This document shows positions 47,420 to 62,095 of a stretch of 64,000 nt of DNA, in pieces. How positions within the stretch are numbered: position 1 is the first letter of the stretch; every line of letters starts with the position of its first letter. The DNA is from Phallusia fumigata (lineage: Eukaryota; Chordata; Ascidiacea; Phlebobranchia; Ascidiidae). A program made the translations under genes and the position numbers. The stretch is taken from NCBI GenBank assembly GCA_008931825.1, contig QXVZ01013494.1, forward strand, positions 1-64,000, written 5' to 3'. The notes beneath the pieces were generated by a model. That model was not told the DNA's origin, searched no databases, and saw nothing but the letters and a program-made list of their open reading frames with translations.

Positions 47420-48133
47420 GCAAAACTTGGAGTTGATTACGAAGCAGCGCTTGCGTCGAAACATAATACCGACGTTGTTCATGCATCATGGGTCTGACGG
47501 TGGGTAGTTTACCTGATTCTGCGAAACACAAAGACTGTTGCAATAGGAAGGACTTCAATGTCAACTGAACCGTGCATGCGCTCACCAAACTTGTCACGTG
47601 GCTTAGGTTAAATTGATGTTTCTCCTTTGCCAAATATAACGCCGGGACAATTACGCTTCGACGCAAACCCGACGCAGAAGATGTTTCCCCAACAAACGTC
47701 AAGTACATACGATAGCTTCCTGTATTCGGCGGTGCGTTGGAGTCCCACAAGGAAGCACCCTTGTACCAATTTCTCCAAACATTTCACGCGATATTTCAAT
47801 CACAGTTCAACCGCTCATCACTGACCTTAGTCGCGAGAATTTCCGTGGGAAAAAAATCGCCACTTTCCAAAACTCGCTTCTCCTCAGTACAGCTGCGTTC
47901 TGTCATCATTTTCTTAGTCCTATAATACGTCATGATGCTAGGAATCGAAAACCGCGCGTCAACTAAACTCGATTGAGTGTTTGCTCACGTCCAGCCTGCG
48001 TTGCACATCAGTCTTCGTTTCAAAGAGTTCGTGGGTAATTCGGTCAGATGATTTTCACGGGGATCTGGCGAAGTCCACGTCATATTTTGCGATGATCTCT
48101 TTGCTGTAAATCGTAAAACTGTGATCGATTAGC

Positions 48134-48352
48134 TCAACCTCGCTGTTAAATAAGTTTGTTCGAATTACTATCCGGTATTGCTTTTTCTGACTAATGAAGT
48201 TTTCTTGTGCTATACCTACTGGAACCAGAATTTTTCTTCGGANTCAACCTCGCTGTTAAATAAGTTTGTTCGAATTACTATCCGGTATTGCTTTTTCTGA
48301 CTAATGAAGTTTTCTTGTGCTATACCTACTGGAACCAGAATTTTTCTTCGGA
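48134..48352. repeat. Allelic end-to-end duplication, 109 bp
   Basis: 48134-48242 and 48244-48352 are direct copies meeting at the gap base 48243. Non-coding. Confidence 0.85.
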
Positions 48353-51300
48353 AGGAGATTATTGTTAAAAACGTAAATGGAGTTTTATAAGTTTGAAGTA
48401 ACCTGACTCTGTGGTCGTTGCTCCTGGGTAATTGCTTTGTGTAAGCTCAAATTTGTTACTCCATTGCGGAAAGACGATTTCTGTTGCTGTAGCTGTTCGA
48501 ATGATTTATCAAAAGTGATTTTATTTTGTGTAACCGACTTTGCTTTATGAAAAGTAAATGTAATCAGAAAAGCGGATATTAATAATATCTCAAGTTGTTT
48601 TCATGAAACTTCTTGACCACATTTAACTTCCAGCAGGCCGCAATGTCATGTCGTGTGGTCGTGTACGATGACGCGGTGTTTGTGAGAATCAGCTTGCTTC
48701 ATCTGACGCGCCTCTCGCCCAAGCGATCTTGCTCGCCGTTTTAGCTGACACCATCAAGCAATTATCTCCAAAAATACATATAAAAGGTCATTCCGTTTGA
48801 AGGTCTCTGATCCAAACGCCACAAAGTGCTTCCTTTGTACACCGCACTGCTGTTATGCACTCTGATCGTGGAAATCTTCTCTGTGTTCCGACCTGTGGAT
48901 CGGACATTTTGGGATCTATAGATCTTATTATAATCCTCGTTCAAAGGTTTCTATTAATAAATTGAGCAATGCCGGGACTTTTGAGGAAATGTATGTTTCC
49001 AATTGCATGATTTGTGTGTTTTCAGCCTGGGATGACGTTTGCTTGTAGAATATGAAAGAAAAGATTTCCAAGATCCAAAATATTTTTGGTCACCAGCTTT
49101 TGCATATGTGGCCGTCCCTAAAATGATAAAATACTATAGTTTGTGTTACCAAGTTGACCATACTGACACAACACAATTTTCTCACAGTTGAGAAGATTGT
49201 CATAACACAAATTGGTTGTCAATAGCTTTGACCGATGTGTTCTGTATAATTTCAACAATGAAACCCCCACCGTTTTTAGCTAGTCGGGTGCTCTTTATGT
49301 CGGGTTTGTGCACAAAGCCTACATAACATCAACACAAGATACAGCACAACCATATTGCGCTGCTTGGGCACAAGGAACATAATACGATCCTGTATTTAGG
49401 GTATACGATTGCGCGAAGTCTCGTTTTAGTTTGCTTAGCGTGTCTGAACAAGGCTATTGGGTGTCATATTCCGACTGTTGTGATTGGCTCAGGTTCTGCT
49501 TATGTTTGTTCGCGGCTTAAGGTGTGTCTGGATAAGTAACAAGACAGGGGCGCGCCTTTCCCACGTTCCGTGGCCCATGGAAGCCATTTGTGTCGGCGAG
49601 CTCTGATCAATCTCGGAGCACTTTCCGATCATCACTGCTTGTCAGATCAGTTCGGGCGGCTTGCCTTCAAAGCGACGAGCACGAAAATTTGTGTCGATCG
49701 TCAACTTTTTGAATCGCGCAGGGGAGTCGACTTTGCGGTTTTTCAACCAAAAACGGACTGGGTTTGGCCGGCGCGAATGTAACCCAGTCCGGGGAAAATC
49801 ACTTTTACTTGAATGAAAACGCTGCTAAAAGGTCGCGGTGGTGCGCGGCGACCCAACCAGCCGCTTCCCCGTCTACCTGACCTAGCCCAAGTGCCCGAAA
49901 AACAAGTCTTTCGGCACCTCGCAAGGCACACTTCAACTGCATGTGTCGAATTCCGCGCGTGTTTAGGTAGTCCGCGGATTTGCGAAGGCAGTTAATACGC
50001 ACCACGCGTCGTTACCCCTGTTTCTTGGGTTCCTGGCTTGCGTAAAGTCTTCGCCGTAGGAAAGTGTTTGAAAGTGAATTTGCCAGTCTCCTACCCCGCC
50101 CCTGCAACTACATCAGGGTTCATTTATGTGGTACAGACTTGCGTCTCCGACAATCGGAGATAATGGCTTTTAAGAAATGTTAAGTTCTCTCTTCCGGGGT
50201 GGTTGCAGCTCACCTGTTTGGAATGAAGAGTCCATAAAATGCACTCAACTTCCAACAGGTAATACACATTCCTTGGGCACAAAAACCCTGTTGCATTTAG
50301 GCAAAAATATTACTCAAAACATTTTTGACCGGTGCTGTTTTTTGATAACTGTAAAGCCCAAAGATGTACTTGAGGAAATCTGCAAATACCGTCAATCCAT
50401 TCTACCCAAATATTCGTTACACGTCAAATCTGGGAGAAAACCTTGGCAGCTTTGGGGATTTGTCGCAAATCCTAGATTTTGTGTGAAACAATTTGGAGCG
50501 AATTAGTTGTTCTACAGCCACATCACAATGTAAGCTTTCAAGGCATAAACACGGGATCCGAGGTAGTTAGAAAACGCGGATTGTAAGATTTCCTCTGCAG
50601 TTAGAGCGTGAGCTGCGTTTACGCGTTGTCGATGTTTTCGGATTTTAGTAACGCTCCTTAATAATAATTTTCAATTTTGTGCAGCCACATGTCAATAAGA
50701 TAGATCATCTCACTGATTTATACGCCGGGTTTTGATGGTGTCTGTCATTTTTTCCCTTGTTTGATGTTTGTTAGGGAAATAAAAATGCGACCAGGCAATT
50801 TTTTTGGTGCAACAAATGAGAAACAAATATTTTCAACAGACTGCAACCGAGACTCGTCCAGCAAAAGACTCGGTTTGATTTTAGATACAAATATTCCAAA
50901 CTGATGCTAGATGTGGCGAACACAAAACTTTTTTCGTGTTTTGCTCCGAAACCATTTTTTTGGTCTGTTTCGTAAAAAGCACAGCGATTATCGACCTTAT
51001 GGTCGTAGATCACTATATGTTGTAATGACTTGGACTTGACTCAAATCCGTCACGAAGATTCGGCTGGTCCTAAGTTACCAAGCATAAAGAATCGCTGGGT
51101 ATATGACTTTGATTGGAAGACTTGTTTACTTGGCCACCGTATAGTTTATAGCAAGTGGGATAACAAAAGCGTGTGGGCAATTACTAGCGGACCATGAATT
51201 TGCTACATATTTCCTCTGTCAACTACAGATTTCATTCAATACCGGTGGTTTCGAGTAACGATTCATCGCTTCATTGGAGTGCAACCAGTGTTTGTATAGG

Positions 51301-52559
51301 CTGTGCGGTAAACGCGAAACATCCTTTTGCTTCCGACCAAAGCTTCGGGGACACACAGGATGTGCGTTGAGATAAAGGTGCCTTTTTTCCAACCACAGAG
51401 CAGGGGTGAAAAGTGGCGCACGCAATTGACAAGCCGTACGATTTACGCAACACAACTGGGTAAATTCTGCATTACCTGTACCGGATGGGTGGTGTTGATG
51501 GAAACAAACTAAAATAACATAACGTTAAATGTACAGAATGGATGGTTTTGTATAGCTTGGAGTAGGTACTGTTTAGGAGAAGGAACCACACAATTTCCAT
51601 TTACTTCATAACGCCTGGTTTTCCACCTCCTATTTATATATTCACGAGTACATTTTTGACAGTGAGAAATGTTACTACCAGTTAACTAATAAACATCAAT
51701 GAAAACATCAAAGGAATTATTTCCGTATCTTTGAAGGGGTGGAGGGGCTCTCAGTTTTACTGAAAACTTGTAGTAATCAGGAAGTGTTGATTTGAAGAGC
51801 CAGTGGTGATACGTTTTGTTTTGGGGCAGGCACATAGTTACACAAACACGGGGCCGTTGAAATCGTAGCCTGGCTTTGTTTATGCCACAACACACGGCCA
51901 ACAGGATTAGATAAAGCCGCTTACAAAAATATATGAGTTTGTTTCTTTTAGATGTAGCACGTTTCTGTTCCTAATATTGATTAATATCCGTAATTGCTCC
52001 CCAACGCAACTGTAATCTGGAAAAAACAGAGTAAAATATTTCAATTTGTAGAAAGATAAATGTAACTGTCTGGAACTCGTCGTTATTCTTCAATTACCTT
52101 AGCTCTTAAGTCAACACCTCATCGGAATTGATCTTCTGATTGAGCGAACGCACACCAGGCCCAAAACACCAGATTGTTGCTAGTTTCTTCGCTTCGGGGA
52201 GCCGTGGTAATGGAAGCCTCCGTTGATTTGGCTAACAGGGTTGCTTTGACAGACAAAATGGACTGGTTGGCNGGCCGGCATAGTTCAAGTGCGCATCCTA
52301 AGTATCGTTACATTTAAAAAGTTTAGAGGAATGAAATTTAGACTTTCTAGCCAAGACCCAATTGTAAATTTAACACAATCAATTATAGAGTATAAAATTT
52401 TCTGGAGATTTCTGAGGTTTAAGGCCTAGTTGATAATGAACTTTGTAGATAGTACATTGGCGACACATAGTAGCGATACACTTGAAATAAGTTTGCACCT
52501 TTAACCATAACATTAACTAAAGTCTAAAAATATTTCAGGTCAAAGTCTTGTCAACTCAC
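48353..52559. other. Intergenic region without a supported gene
   Basis: Open frames occur (for example minus 51219-51455 and plus 50177-50506) without domain support. A minus-strand acceptor and donor pair near 51475-51510 would bound a 33-bp stretch only. The gap base at 52272 has no duplicated flanks. Confidence 0.4.
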
Positions 52560-52744
52560 GGAATCATCCGGACAAGTCCCACTTTGTCATCCCCACCAAC
52601 ATCAAAAACTCGGTACACGTCATCGCGGCGCGTAACAAAGGCGCCGCGAGCGGCCACAATAAAACTGTGACGCCTTATCGGATACGCGTCGAAAACTTCC
52701 GCATTCGGGCAGTGTAAGGTGAGCTTCACAGTTTTTTTTCGACC
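52560..52744 (-). CDS. Candidate internal exon (61 codons)
   Basis: Bounded by a TTAG acceptor and a CC|GTGAGT donor. The single open frame (phase 0 in, 2 out) uses many C- and G-ending codons and reads K-T-V-K-L-T-L-H-C-P, later F-I-V-A-A-R-G-A-F and V-F-D-V-G-G. It is the most protein-like anonymous stretch in the distal half. The family is not recognised and the neighbouring exons are unknown. Confidence 0.35.
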
Positions 52745-55700
52745 CTAAGTCATACGCCGACCCTTGACGCCAGCTAAAAACAGATACGACGTCATAAAAG
52801 CGGAGAGGGGCCACCGGGACGCGATAATACTGGGGTTTTGAGGCCCCAGATGATTCACATTGACGGAGTCAAGTCAGCTTATTCTGCTAACAAGTCGAAT
52901 CGGTTTGGCAATTCCACCAAAATAGTGGCATGGGAAAAGTGTTGCGTGATGTTGGCCCCTATCCCTGTTCTGTTTCTCCTTTGAGTCACTGAATCGTGTT
53001 AAACTTGTGCGTGTTTGGTAACAGCCGAATCAGAAGGGGGTTTTGGACTTTCCTGAAAACCCGCCAGTAATTTTTAAAAGCGTTTAAGCACATTTCAACA
53101 AGCGATGATGATCAAAGATATGTCTTTGTAAGGAAACTTCAGTGTTTACGATCGCGTTACAATATTTTTTGTCCCGATGGTCTACGATGGCTTTATTCTA
53201 CAACATTTCAATAATCTATACATAGTTGGACAGGGTAGCATCTTCTTTATGATTTTCCACTTTACACTTTATTGGCACCTCAAGTCTGCCCATGAAAATG
53301 TCACTGCGCGTGTTAAGTGCTTCGCAGCCCCGCGCGGAGTGGGAGAAAACCGATTCTCGTGAAACGACGAAAACTGTTGACATTTTGCTGCGGGTTGGGG
53401 GATTTGCTTTTACCCAAAGTTCGTCCGAATTTAGAGCCTGGTGTAGTTTGCTGGCGTTGTTGTCTCGCGTTGTAATCGTAAGATTACCACTTGTTGCAGG
53501 TAAATATGATGCGTTCTGTGAAAATTGGCTTTCAAAAGAGGCCTCAAAAATGGTCGTGTTTACGGTCAGTTGCTAACATTTGAAATTCTCCACAGTTGCG
53601 ACTCTTAATCGGCTCATACGCTACCTACAGGCGCCGACCTCAGCAAAACCGTCGGATAGTTTGTGGGGTGTTTTCGTTTGTAAGCGTCAATGCCACTTGC
53701 TGAAAGCTTTCTTGACAAGCGCTAATCCGGTTTTGCGACTCGTTCCAGGGCTTGTCGTACTATTTACAGTTCCTTAAGTAATTAATTATGTAAATATTAA
53801 CGGCGTTCGCCCGCAAACGGGAGTGGTGCTTTCAACATGGGTTGGTGCCGTGAGAAAGACGCACTTTGGTTAAATGAAAACTGTTAACTACAGCGGACCC
53901 GTGTATTCTCGTCATACCAGCAATGTTGTCGTGCTTGAAAGGCGCAAAACGGTAAAGGCTTTCGTTTTAACTTGATTGGCGCCCGCCTACATACATGCAT
54001 TGGTTGTGGATCTACGACAAGATAAACACAAGGTACACGCGATTTCGTCTGAAGATCCTGATAACCCGTCGAATCGCACTGGTTACAAGCTGCATGTACA
54101 TTAGGGTGTGTATGTTTACGTCTGCATCGCGGAATGTGTCTGTTTCAATTCTGCCATCGAAACACGACCGAACATGAACGTGGAACACCGCAGTATGTGT
54201 TAAGTGGGCGCACTTCCCACGATTTTAGAAGTTTCTTCTTTTGTGCGTGCCGCTTTGCCAAAAGATGCAAAAATATGGTAAAATGTCTAGTCTGGTTTTG
54301 GGGCTCAAAGGCTGCCACAATTATTGTGAATTGTAATAATTTGCCTATAATTGACGCTATTGCGTATTTCAGTTTTTCCGGAGTTGAAAATGATTGACAT
54401 GTCAGGGCCATATTTTTAGCCACATTCCTAGCATTTTAAGTGATGGCCTAGCTCGCAAGACTGTTTTGCATTGCCGAAACTATACAGCCTGAAACATATA
54501 ATCTGTGTTTGGGTGTTGGCTAAGAATCCAAACACTTAAACTCTTCGCCCTACACTGAAAAATATATTTTCTCACGAAATTCATAAAAATTAAATGTGGA
54601 AAGGTTACTTCCTCCTACTCTCGTCAAACATTCCTCATTGCTTATTCAAGTTCACCTTGCGAAGTTCGACGTCCAATCACTCGTTACACGAGAATCGCCA
54701 CCAGCCCCGTCACCCATGTTGGACATTGTTCCTGAGGTAACATGAGACGGAAGCTCGCGCGTCAACAAAGAACCCCTCATCTCGCGCACCGGATGCGGCC
54801 TCGCAACAACTTCGTGACCTTTAGTTGGAAAAATGCTCCCGCAAAACAGAGACGACGGATAAAAATAAAACGAGGTCCGCTATTGACGCTTGGCGCCCGT
54901 TTAAAAACAATCAAACGCAATTGGGTGGGGACGGGAAGCAAAAGCAGTGTGGCAACTCCGATTTCCTTACGTGGGTGTATTAGAGGGGGCTTGTCCTTGA
55001 TCAAATATATACAAATGACTTTTTTGTCACATATATGTCTTTATTCACTAAAACGGACGTGGAATATGTTTCTGGGTCAAAAAATCATGTACTATCAAAC
55101 GTTAAACGACTTCACCTCCTCGTCAGTTTTAGCAAAAAACAACGTTTGGAGCGACCCCCACAAATTTTCTGGGTAGGAGAGTTTTAGCAGAAACTCGGCA
55201 TAGCAAATTTCTGGTTACCAGAGATTTGTTGTCACAACTTCGGTCGTCGCTCGAACCACTTGCGTTTGCAACTGATGTGGATTGCGTGGTTCGCTTCACG
55301 GTACAAATGTCATTTTCAATTTTACTTGCCCCCGCAAAAGATAAACTTATGCTTGGAAAAACCGACAACTAAAAATAGCAACGTGCGCTATCCAAGCCTG
55401 TGTTGGGCAAGCCTACTCCCTGCTCCAAATTGAAACTTAACCGCAAATCTTGTTTGGGCGGTCGCGTGGTGTCGTATGCCGTTGAAAGCAATACCCTTCC
55501 GCGAAATTGCAAGCACACCTTTCAAGGCTTCAACGCGCATTAGGCGTTCCAACTCGTTACAGGGCGGTTGCCTTCGTGCAATTCAATCGCGCGTACGCCC
55601 TTTAAACGAGGTCCCCTCGCGTACGCGCTGCAGGGAAACTATACACCACCGTTGTGGCAACAATTGCCCGCTGTCACGGGCAATAGACATGTTAAAAGGC

Positions 55701-58700
55701 CGCACATGATTGAAACGGGCTTGATGATGACTGTTACCCGTTCCGCGTCGGTGTCCGTGTCTACAGGACCTTGATCTTCACTTTCCCCAGCGTTTATCAT
55801 TGTCCTTGGAAGGATGAAAGGCCCACACGCGCGTGCCAGCAATTGTTATGTCCACCTGTATCCACACACGCAGGACGATTCAGGGCCATCCAGCTATTTT
55901 TAGATTTCGCGGCGATCTTTGACCTTTTATACAGCGAAATAGCGAATTTCCGCAGGAAGACGACCTGTGCGAAGTTGAATGCGGGCCTCGCGTTGTTTTT
56001 CTGTCGCTGGACGTAATTGCTTTACCGCTGCAGGTGTTTTTTGGTCGTTTTCGAAGCCGCTCTGAATCATTCCAGGGAAATTTCAAAGTGTCGCCAAATT
56101 TTCTCCGCAAACAAACAACACAGATAGATTTTTGGACACTTGTATGTGATGTGGTGGAATCGTGACGCTGATCGCAAACCAACTTCCACTTTGCAGTGAC
56201 GCGACGACCGCACTTTTACGTGTAATGTCTTGCGTAAAACTTTTTAGACGGATTTCACAGCAACGAAGATAGGTTCACGACCTTTGCAGTGTGATACCAA
56301 AATAGAGTTAGTTTACTTTCATTGCCTGTATGTCATTCTTATGCGCATGTTTAGGTGGCATTTAGGGACGGGAAACACGGTGGTATGCCTAATTGTTTGT
56401 CGCCATATAAAAATGGGGTTATATGCCGCGATTTTGTATAACGTTTCAGCTATAAAGAGAAGAGATTTATTCCGGAAGACGGCGGACCCAAAGGGGTTCG
56501 GAAGGTGACAGCGAAAAACCCCTAAAAGAAATTGAAATAATCTGCTTGACAAAATAGGTTGACAGGTTTTTAAGCAATTTGTCATTAACATTGCCCCAAT
56601 GGCCAGCTACCACCGCTATCAAAAAGCCCCGGAATCCTCGAAACGGTGTTAACCCCGAAGAATTTACTGCAAATTTGTTTTCTGTAAAAACATTCTTCTT
56701 GTGCGTTACTGCTTCCATGCCTGAACCAAATGTGCCACAATTAGTTTGTACGTAACATTACTAAAACTAGCTGTGGTCAGCGATAACAACTCGTCGGCGA
56801 ACGACTGGTAAACAGTTCAGCGAATCTCTTACCGAAGTGTGTACACCACTGCAGGACAAGCGACAGCGACCAGCTTGCCCACAAACAATTCTCGCGTTAA
56901 GGCGAAGTTCAAACGCTGGCGAGTAAAAGTGTAGGGCGGTACACGGCACCGCCTGAAATTGCCGCCTTTTCGGTAAGTTTGCTTCGTAAATTATCACAGG
57001 TAGATCGCCTCCATCCGAATACGGCATTGGGATGTCGCCGGGCACGTACTTTTGCGTTAAAGTTGCTTGTTCTACATTAGCATTATTAAATGCTTGGCTT
57101 GAACATTGAACGTCGTCAAGCTTATTGTACATTGGGATTGAAAAAAGGCGTGTCACATTGCTATGCTCCGGGTTGAGGCTTTGATCTAATTATTAAATGT
57201 TGACACACAGATAAAGAAATTTAGCTGACAGTCTGGCCATTGTAGACTTTTGTAGCGGAATATTGTAACATGTTTACTGGAACAGTTATCACATCCGCCG
57301 TCAGCCAACATTCCGACGCGTTTTGCTTGTTTACCTGTCAATCGGCCTTACATAGAACATTCACATGTTGATGGGCATGTTTATCACAGTTGCGACACGC
57401 TGTACAGAGGGGCGCGACCAAGTTGTGAACACCTCGTGGGAAAAAAGGTATGTATCAAAGAAAATACTTTCTCGCCACTGCACAACTGTTAAAATAAAAA
57501 GGTCCAATGATTGGCTCGAGTTTCTTCTTATTTTACTTACTACGAGTTTCTAAACCCAAATGCAACCTTAACGTGGAATCAGTGTATTGAACCTATCGGC
57601 TAAGTTTGTAAGACAAACTTGTAAGTACTTGAATCAGCGATTCGACTCAAAGGTCAAATCGTTTAAATCGTCACAAATATTTTTTTAACTCACAAGTGTT
57701 GTTTCGCTTTAAAGAGGCACTGCTGGTAAACAGGCCGTACTCGAAAATATTGTGACACAGCACTCGTATCTCGGTTATTCTTTTTTTAGCACCCCTAAAT
57801 AGTGACATTTAATATCAGTGTGGAATGTCAAAGACGTGGTTGGAAAGCTATCAGGGATTTGTAGTTAGTGTCAACTTATACCCATGCACAATAATTCATT
57901 GTTTAAAGCATCTCTTCTCACTGTGTGACTTCGTCGCGACATTCGACCCCTATTTCATAGGCAAATGGAAGAACGCCATTGCGAATATAGAGTGGGATTT
58001 AGTGTTGTTTGATCACAATCCAACATAACGCTATAACCACCACCTGTGCTCTATTGTCGGCTGTTTACTGTAACCCGAGCTGTTTTGTCACGGCAAAAAA
58101 TACCCGCTATAATCCTTTCGCGGTCGCCTGACACTCCCAACGCGGCCTCGTTTATATCGACATCTCAATTCGTCATGCTTGAGACAAAAAGTTCATTTAA
58201 ACGCGTGTGCATTTCCAAAACCTGCATTTTGGTCAAACCTTACAATGGAGAAAAGTTTATGTTTTGTAGTCTTCTTGTTTTGGTCCGAAATCTTGCAGCT
58301 AGACCGTGCAAACCGCAGTGGTACAGCTTCTCATTGCCCAGGTGATGACCTCTGCTGAGGACAACAAAATAAAACGTACAGTATTGGCAAGACCTGGTGC
58401 AGCTAAACGTTTTTTTTGAATAATAGAGTTTTTAGTGTTAAAATGTCGGAACAAAACATTTTGTGTTTTTCTGTTAGCAGGAGTTAAAATTATTGAAGCC
58501 TAACATCACGTTAGCATTAAACCTAATATAAGCTATAGGCCGAGGTATACCTATTCTAGATAGGAACAATAACACTGGAGAAAAGGACACATTTCTTCGC
58601 ATAAAAATGTCTTAAATTTTATCAGCACAAATTTCGTGACGCTAAACAATAAGTTTCGTCTACAGTTCTTGACTGCCTCCAGCACTTTTTAACGGAAACG

Positions 58701-60226
58701 CTTGGGTATAGCGTTATAGAATATGTCGCGCCTCTCGCGTTCAACCTAACGGCCCACGGTGATCGTGCATAAGTCACAGAAAACACTGGCACGTCGAATT
58801 TGCAAGGCGTTACAAATGCATGGAACCTGGCGTTCGGTTTTTTGTTCTCGCAGTGCTTTTGGAATGCGGTGAACTGTGGAAGTGAATGCAACGCTTCGTT
58901 CACTTTCCCATACCAGCAGAATCAACAGAGTAAGTGGCATGAGACGTAGTTTACACCAGTTGTGATCAACTTCAACACCACGCAGGTTTTAAGTGGGACA
59001 CGGTGCCTCGCACAGCAATGTCAACACAACTGGTAATGACTGGTGACTTACAAACGACCGTCCGTTGCTCCAGGTTGCATTAGACAATTTCTAGTACTTG
59101 TCGAATGCCTCTTTGGAGGTGACATGGTCAGTTGAACCCTGCCCATTTATGCTGAGCTTTGTTGAAGCCGAGCAAAGGTTAAAATGCCCTCTGGTGTTGA
59201 ATCGAAAGCAGCAGTTAAAAGCGGTGGGTAAATACCAGCACAAGTGTGTGTTTTTTGACCAGGCTTTACGGGCAAAACAAATTGAAATTGCTTGCACAAA
59301 AACACGCTCACTGCGGCCTTCGTGGGAAAACACACCACTTTTGATGCGCGTTTTTGTCTCCGCGCCATGAGGTAATGATTTCATGCGATTTCAAGTGTGT
59401 CTCGCTCGTTTGCAGAAAAGCGCCGAGGAGAAAACATTCAGGCAAGTGATGGAAGATAATTACGAGGTGTTATAGACGAAATGACAGCGCCGCGATATCG
59501 AGCGAAAAAAAGAAAACTCTGTAAATACACGGTATTGCAGGCTATTATCGCACCATTCTCACGAAACTATGGGCGCCGCTGCGGGGACAATCTTTTGAAA
59601 ACTGTTTTCGCGATGGAGCCTTGTGACACCTCTGCGTGCTTAGCATGCTGTGTCTAGCCCAGCCCACATCACACAACGTTAAGTCCGTTGCCTGTCAGCG
59701 AGCAATTGTGTTCTGAGCCGTACGACGCTTGCAAGGTCAAGTCCAATTTAATGTAAATAGGCAAACCGCTATTCAAAAGCCGAGCGTTACGTCAGTCGCG
59801 AGGGGTGAATAGGTGCAACAACACCTCCGTGTTTTTGTGCGGTTAGGTGAAATGCCCCCAGCTGATCGCATCTCAAGTGGTTTCATAGGCTTGTGTATAC
59901 TTTCCTCGCGTCAATCACAAGGACATTGACACGTGCTTCCGTAAATCGTTTCACAAACCGGCCCCTGCGCTTTCGCCGAACAGCCCCTTCGATCTGCCTG
60001 GGAGTCTCCGACCAAGAGCGATTTGTCGCGCCATTGAAGGTAGTTTATACAACGTGACTTTGATGAGGCCCTCCACACTATGGGCGGCCTCGTCGACACG
60101 ACCTTGTTGGTTTGAATGTATTGGTGACGTACCTCCCGCATCGCCGAGTACCTGAGCCTGACAATAGTTCCCAGACCTATTAGCGCGAGTGGCAAGCGAC
60201 GTCCGGCATTCAACACTTCCGACTTT
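52745..60226. other. Intergenic region without a supported gene
   Basis: Long chance-like frames occur: plus 54742-55176 (144 codons, basic), and minus 56767-57156, which meets a good ACTTCG|GTAAGA donor at 56833 but has no clear acceptor. No domain is recognised in any of them. Confidence 0.35.
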
Positions 60227-60663
60227 ATTATTTTACTGGAACAAGTTGGGGTCGATCTCGGCGCGGATGATCCCAGGGACAATTCTGTTTTCCAACAACA
60301 ATTCACGACTCGCACGCAACATTCACAATCGCGGTGAGATTAACTGGAGTGGCTGCCGTGCGCTCAAACAAAGGGAGTTTACGCGAAGTGAAGCCTAAAA
60401 AATAAACAGCGTTTTGGGCAAATGAACCAGCGCCACCTAGCGAANATTATTTTACTGGAACAAGTTGGGGTCGATCTCGGCGCGGATGATCCCAGGGACA
60501 ATTCTGTTTTCCAACAACAATTCACGACTCGCACGCAACATTCACAATCGCGGTGAGATTAACTGGAGTGGCTGCCGTGCGCTCAAACAAAGGGAGTTTA
60601 CGCGAAGTGAAGCCTAAAAAATAAACAGCGTTTTGGGCAAATGAACCAGCGCCACCTAGCGAA
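60227..60663. repeat. Allelic end-to-end duplication, 218 bp
   Basis: 60227-60444 and 60446-60663 are identical or nearly so, meeting at the gap base 60445. Confidence 0.88.
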
Positions 60664-60668
60664 CATAA

Positions 60669-62095
60669 GCTTTTACCTGATAAGAATTGCTCGAATATGG
60701 AGCAACTTGTCTTTTTTGTCCTTACACATCTTTTTTTCTTTTTTTGGAGTAACAAAGCATTTTAGAAATATTGCGTTACACACACAAGGATAATTTAGGT
60801 TGTTTTAAAAGCGGTTGTAACACCACTGGTAATTTTCTGTTGTAACTATGTTTGCACGCATTCTTGTTGAGCTAAAAAAGGTAATTCTTCTTTGAGTTTG
60901 TCTAGCATAGAGATAGCTACAACGCCAACACGATGGAATCGTAGCCGCAAATTAACGTCAACCATTTGCTTGTTTTTTTAATGTAATCCGATGTTGGGTG
61001 AAGCAGGGCGGTCATAGTATTGGGTTCTCAGTTGACTAATACGTCTCTCCTATTAGTTTATTACACATTAAACCAACATGCGTGAATCACCCACTTTGCA
61101 TCGAACATTTATTTTTGTTTTCGGTTGGTAAAAATTCCTGAACCCATGTTGACATTGACTCAACACCTGACCCAGTCAAGTTTCCCACATACATTAAACA
61201 ATCGATGTCAAGTACCCAGTGGGAAATAGGCATAAAATATGTCCTTTGCTGTACTCAAATTAGTTTGCAGCAAACACCACATGTTAATAGTGGTGCGTTG
61301 CTTTTATGTTGACTTGTGTCGGCGGAAAATCCCTAAAAGCCAAATGGTCGGTGCGTTTCAACAAACTNGCTTTTACCTAATAAGAATTGCTCAAATATAG
61401 AGCAACTTGTCTTTTTTGTCCTTACCATTTTTTCTTTCTAAACAGATAAAAATTGTTGGCTCATCAATGTTTTGGAGTAACAAAGCATTTTAGAAATATT
61501 GCGTTACACACACAAGGATAATTTAGGTTGTTGTGAAAGCGGTTGTAACACCACTGGTAATTTTCTGTTGTAACTATGGTTCCAAGCATTCTTGTTGAGG
61601 TGAAAAGGTTAATTCTTCTTTGAGTTTGTCTAGCATAGAGATAGCTACAATGCCAACACGATGGAATCGTAGCCGCAAATTAACGTCAACCATTTGCTTG
61701 TTTTTCTAATGTAATCCAATGTTGAGTGAAGCAGGCCGGTCATAGTATTGGGTTCTCAGTTGACTAACACGTCTCTCCTATTAGTTTATTACACATTAAA
61801 CCAACATGCGTGAATCACCCACTTTGCATCGAACATTTATTTTTGTTTTCGGTTGGTAAAAACTCCTAAACCCATGTTGACATTGACTCAACACCTGACC
61901 CAGTCAAGTTTCCCACATACATTAAACAATCGAAGTCAAGTACCCAGTGGGAAATAGGCATAATATATGCCCTTTGCTGTACTTAAATTAGTTTGCAGCA
62001 AACATCACATGTTAATAGTGGTGTGTTGCTTTTATGTTGACTTGTGTCGGCGGAAAATCCCTTAAAGCCAAATGGTCGGTGCGTTTCAACAAACT
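60669..62095. repeat. Allelic end-to-end duplication, about 0.7 kb
   Basis: 60669-61367 and 61369-62095 are direct copies meeting at the gap base 61368, with scattered substitutions and short indels near the start. It adjoins the previous duplication. Non-coding. Confidence 0.88.

Noticed and set aside
54742-55176. 144-codon plus-strand ATG frame rich in Lys and Arg
   Set aside because: No domain, and the opposite strand is also open over much of it, which points to base composition and not coding.
59911-60315. 134-codon minus-strand frame with a Cys-rich end
   Set aside because: Starts with GTG, has no splice context, and crosses into the allelic duplication.
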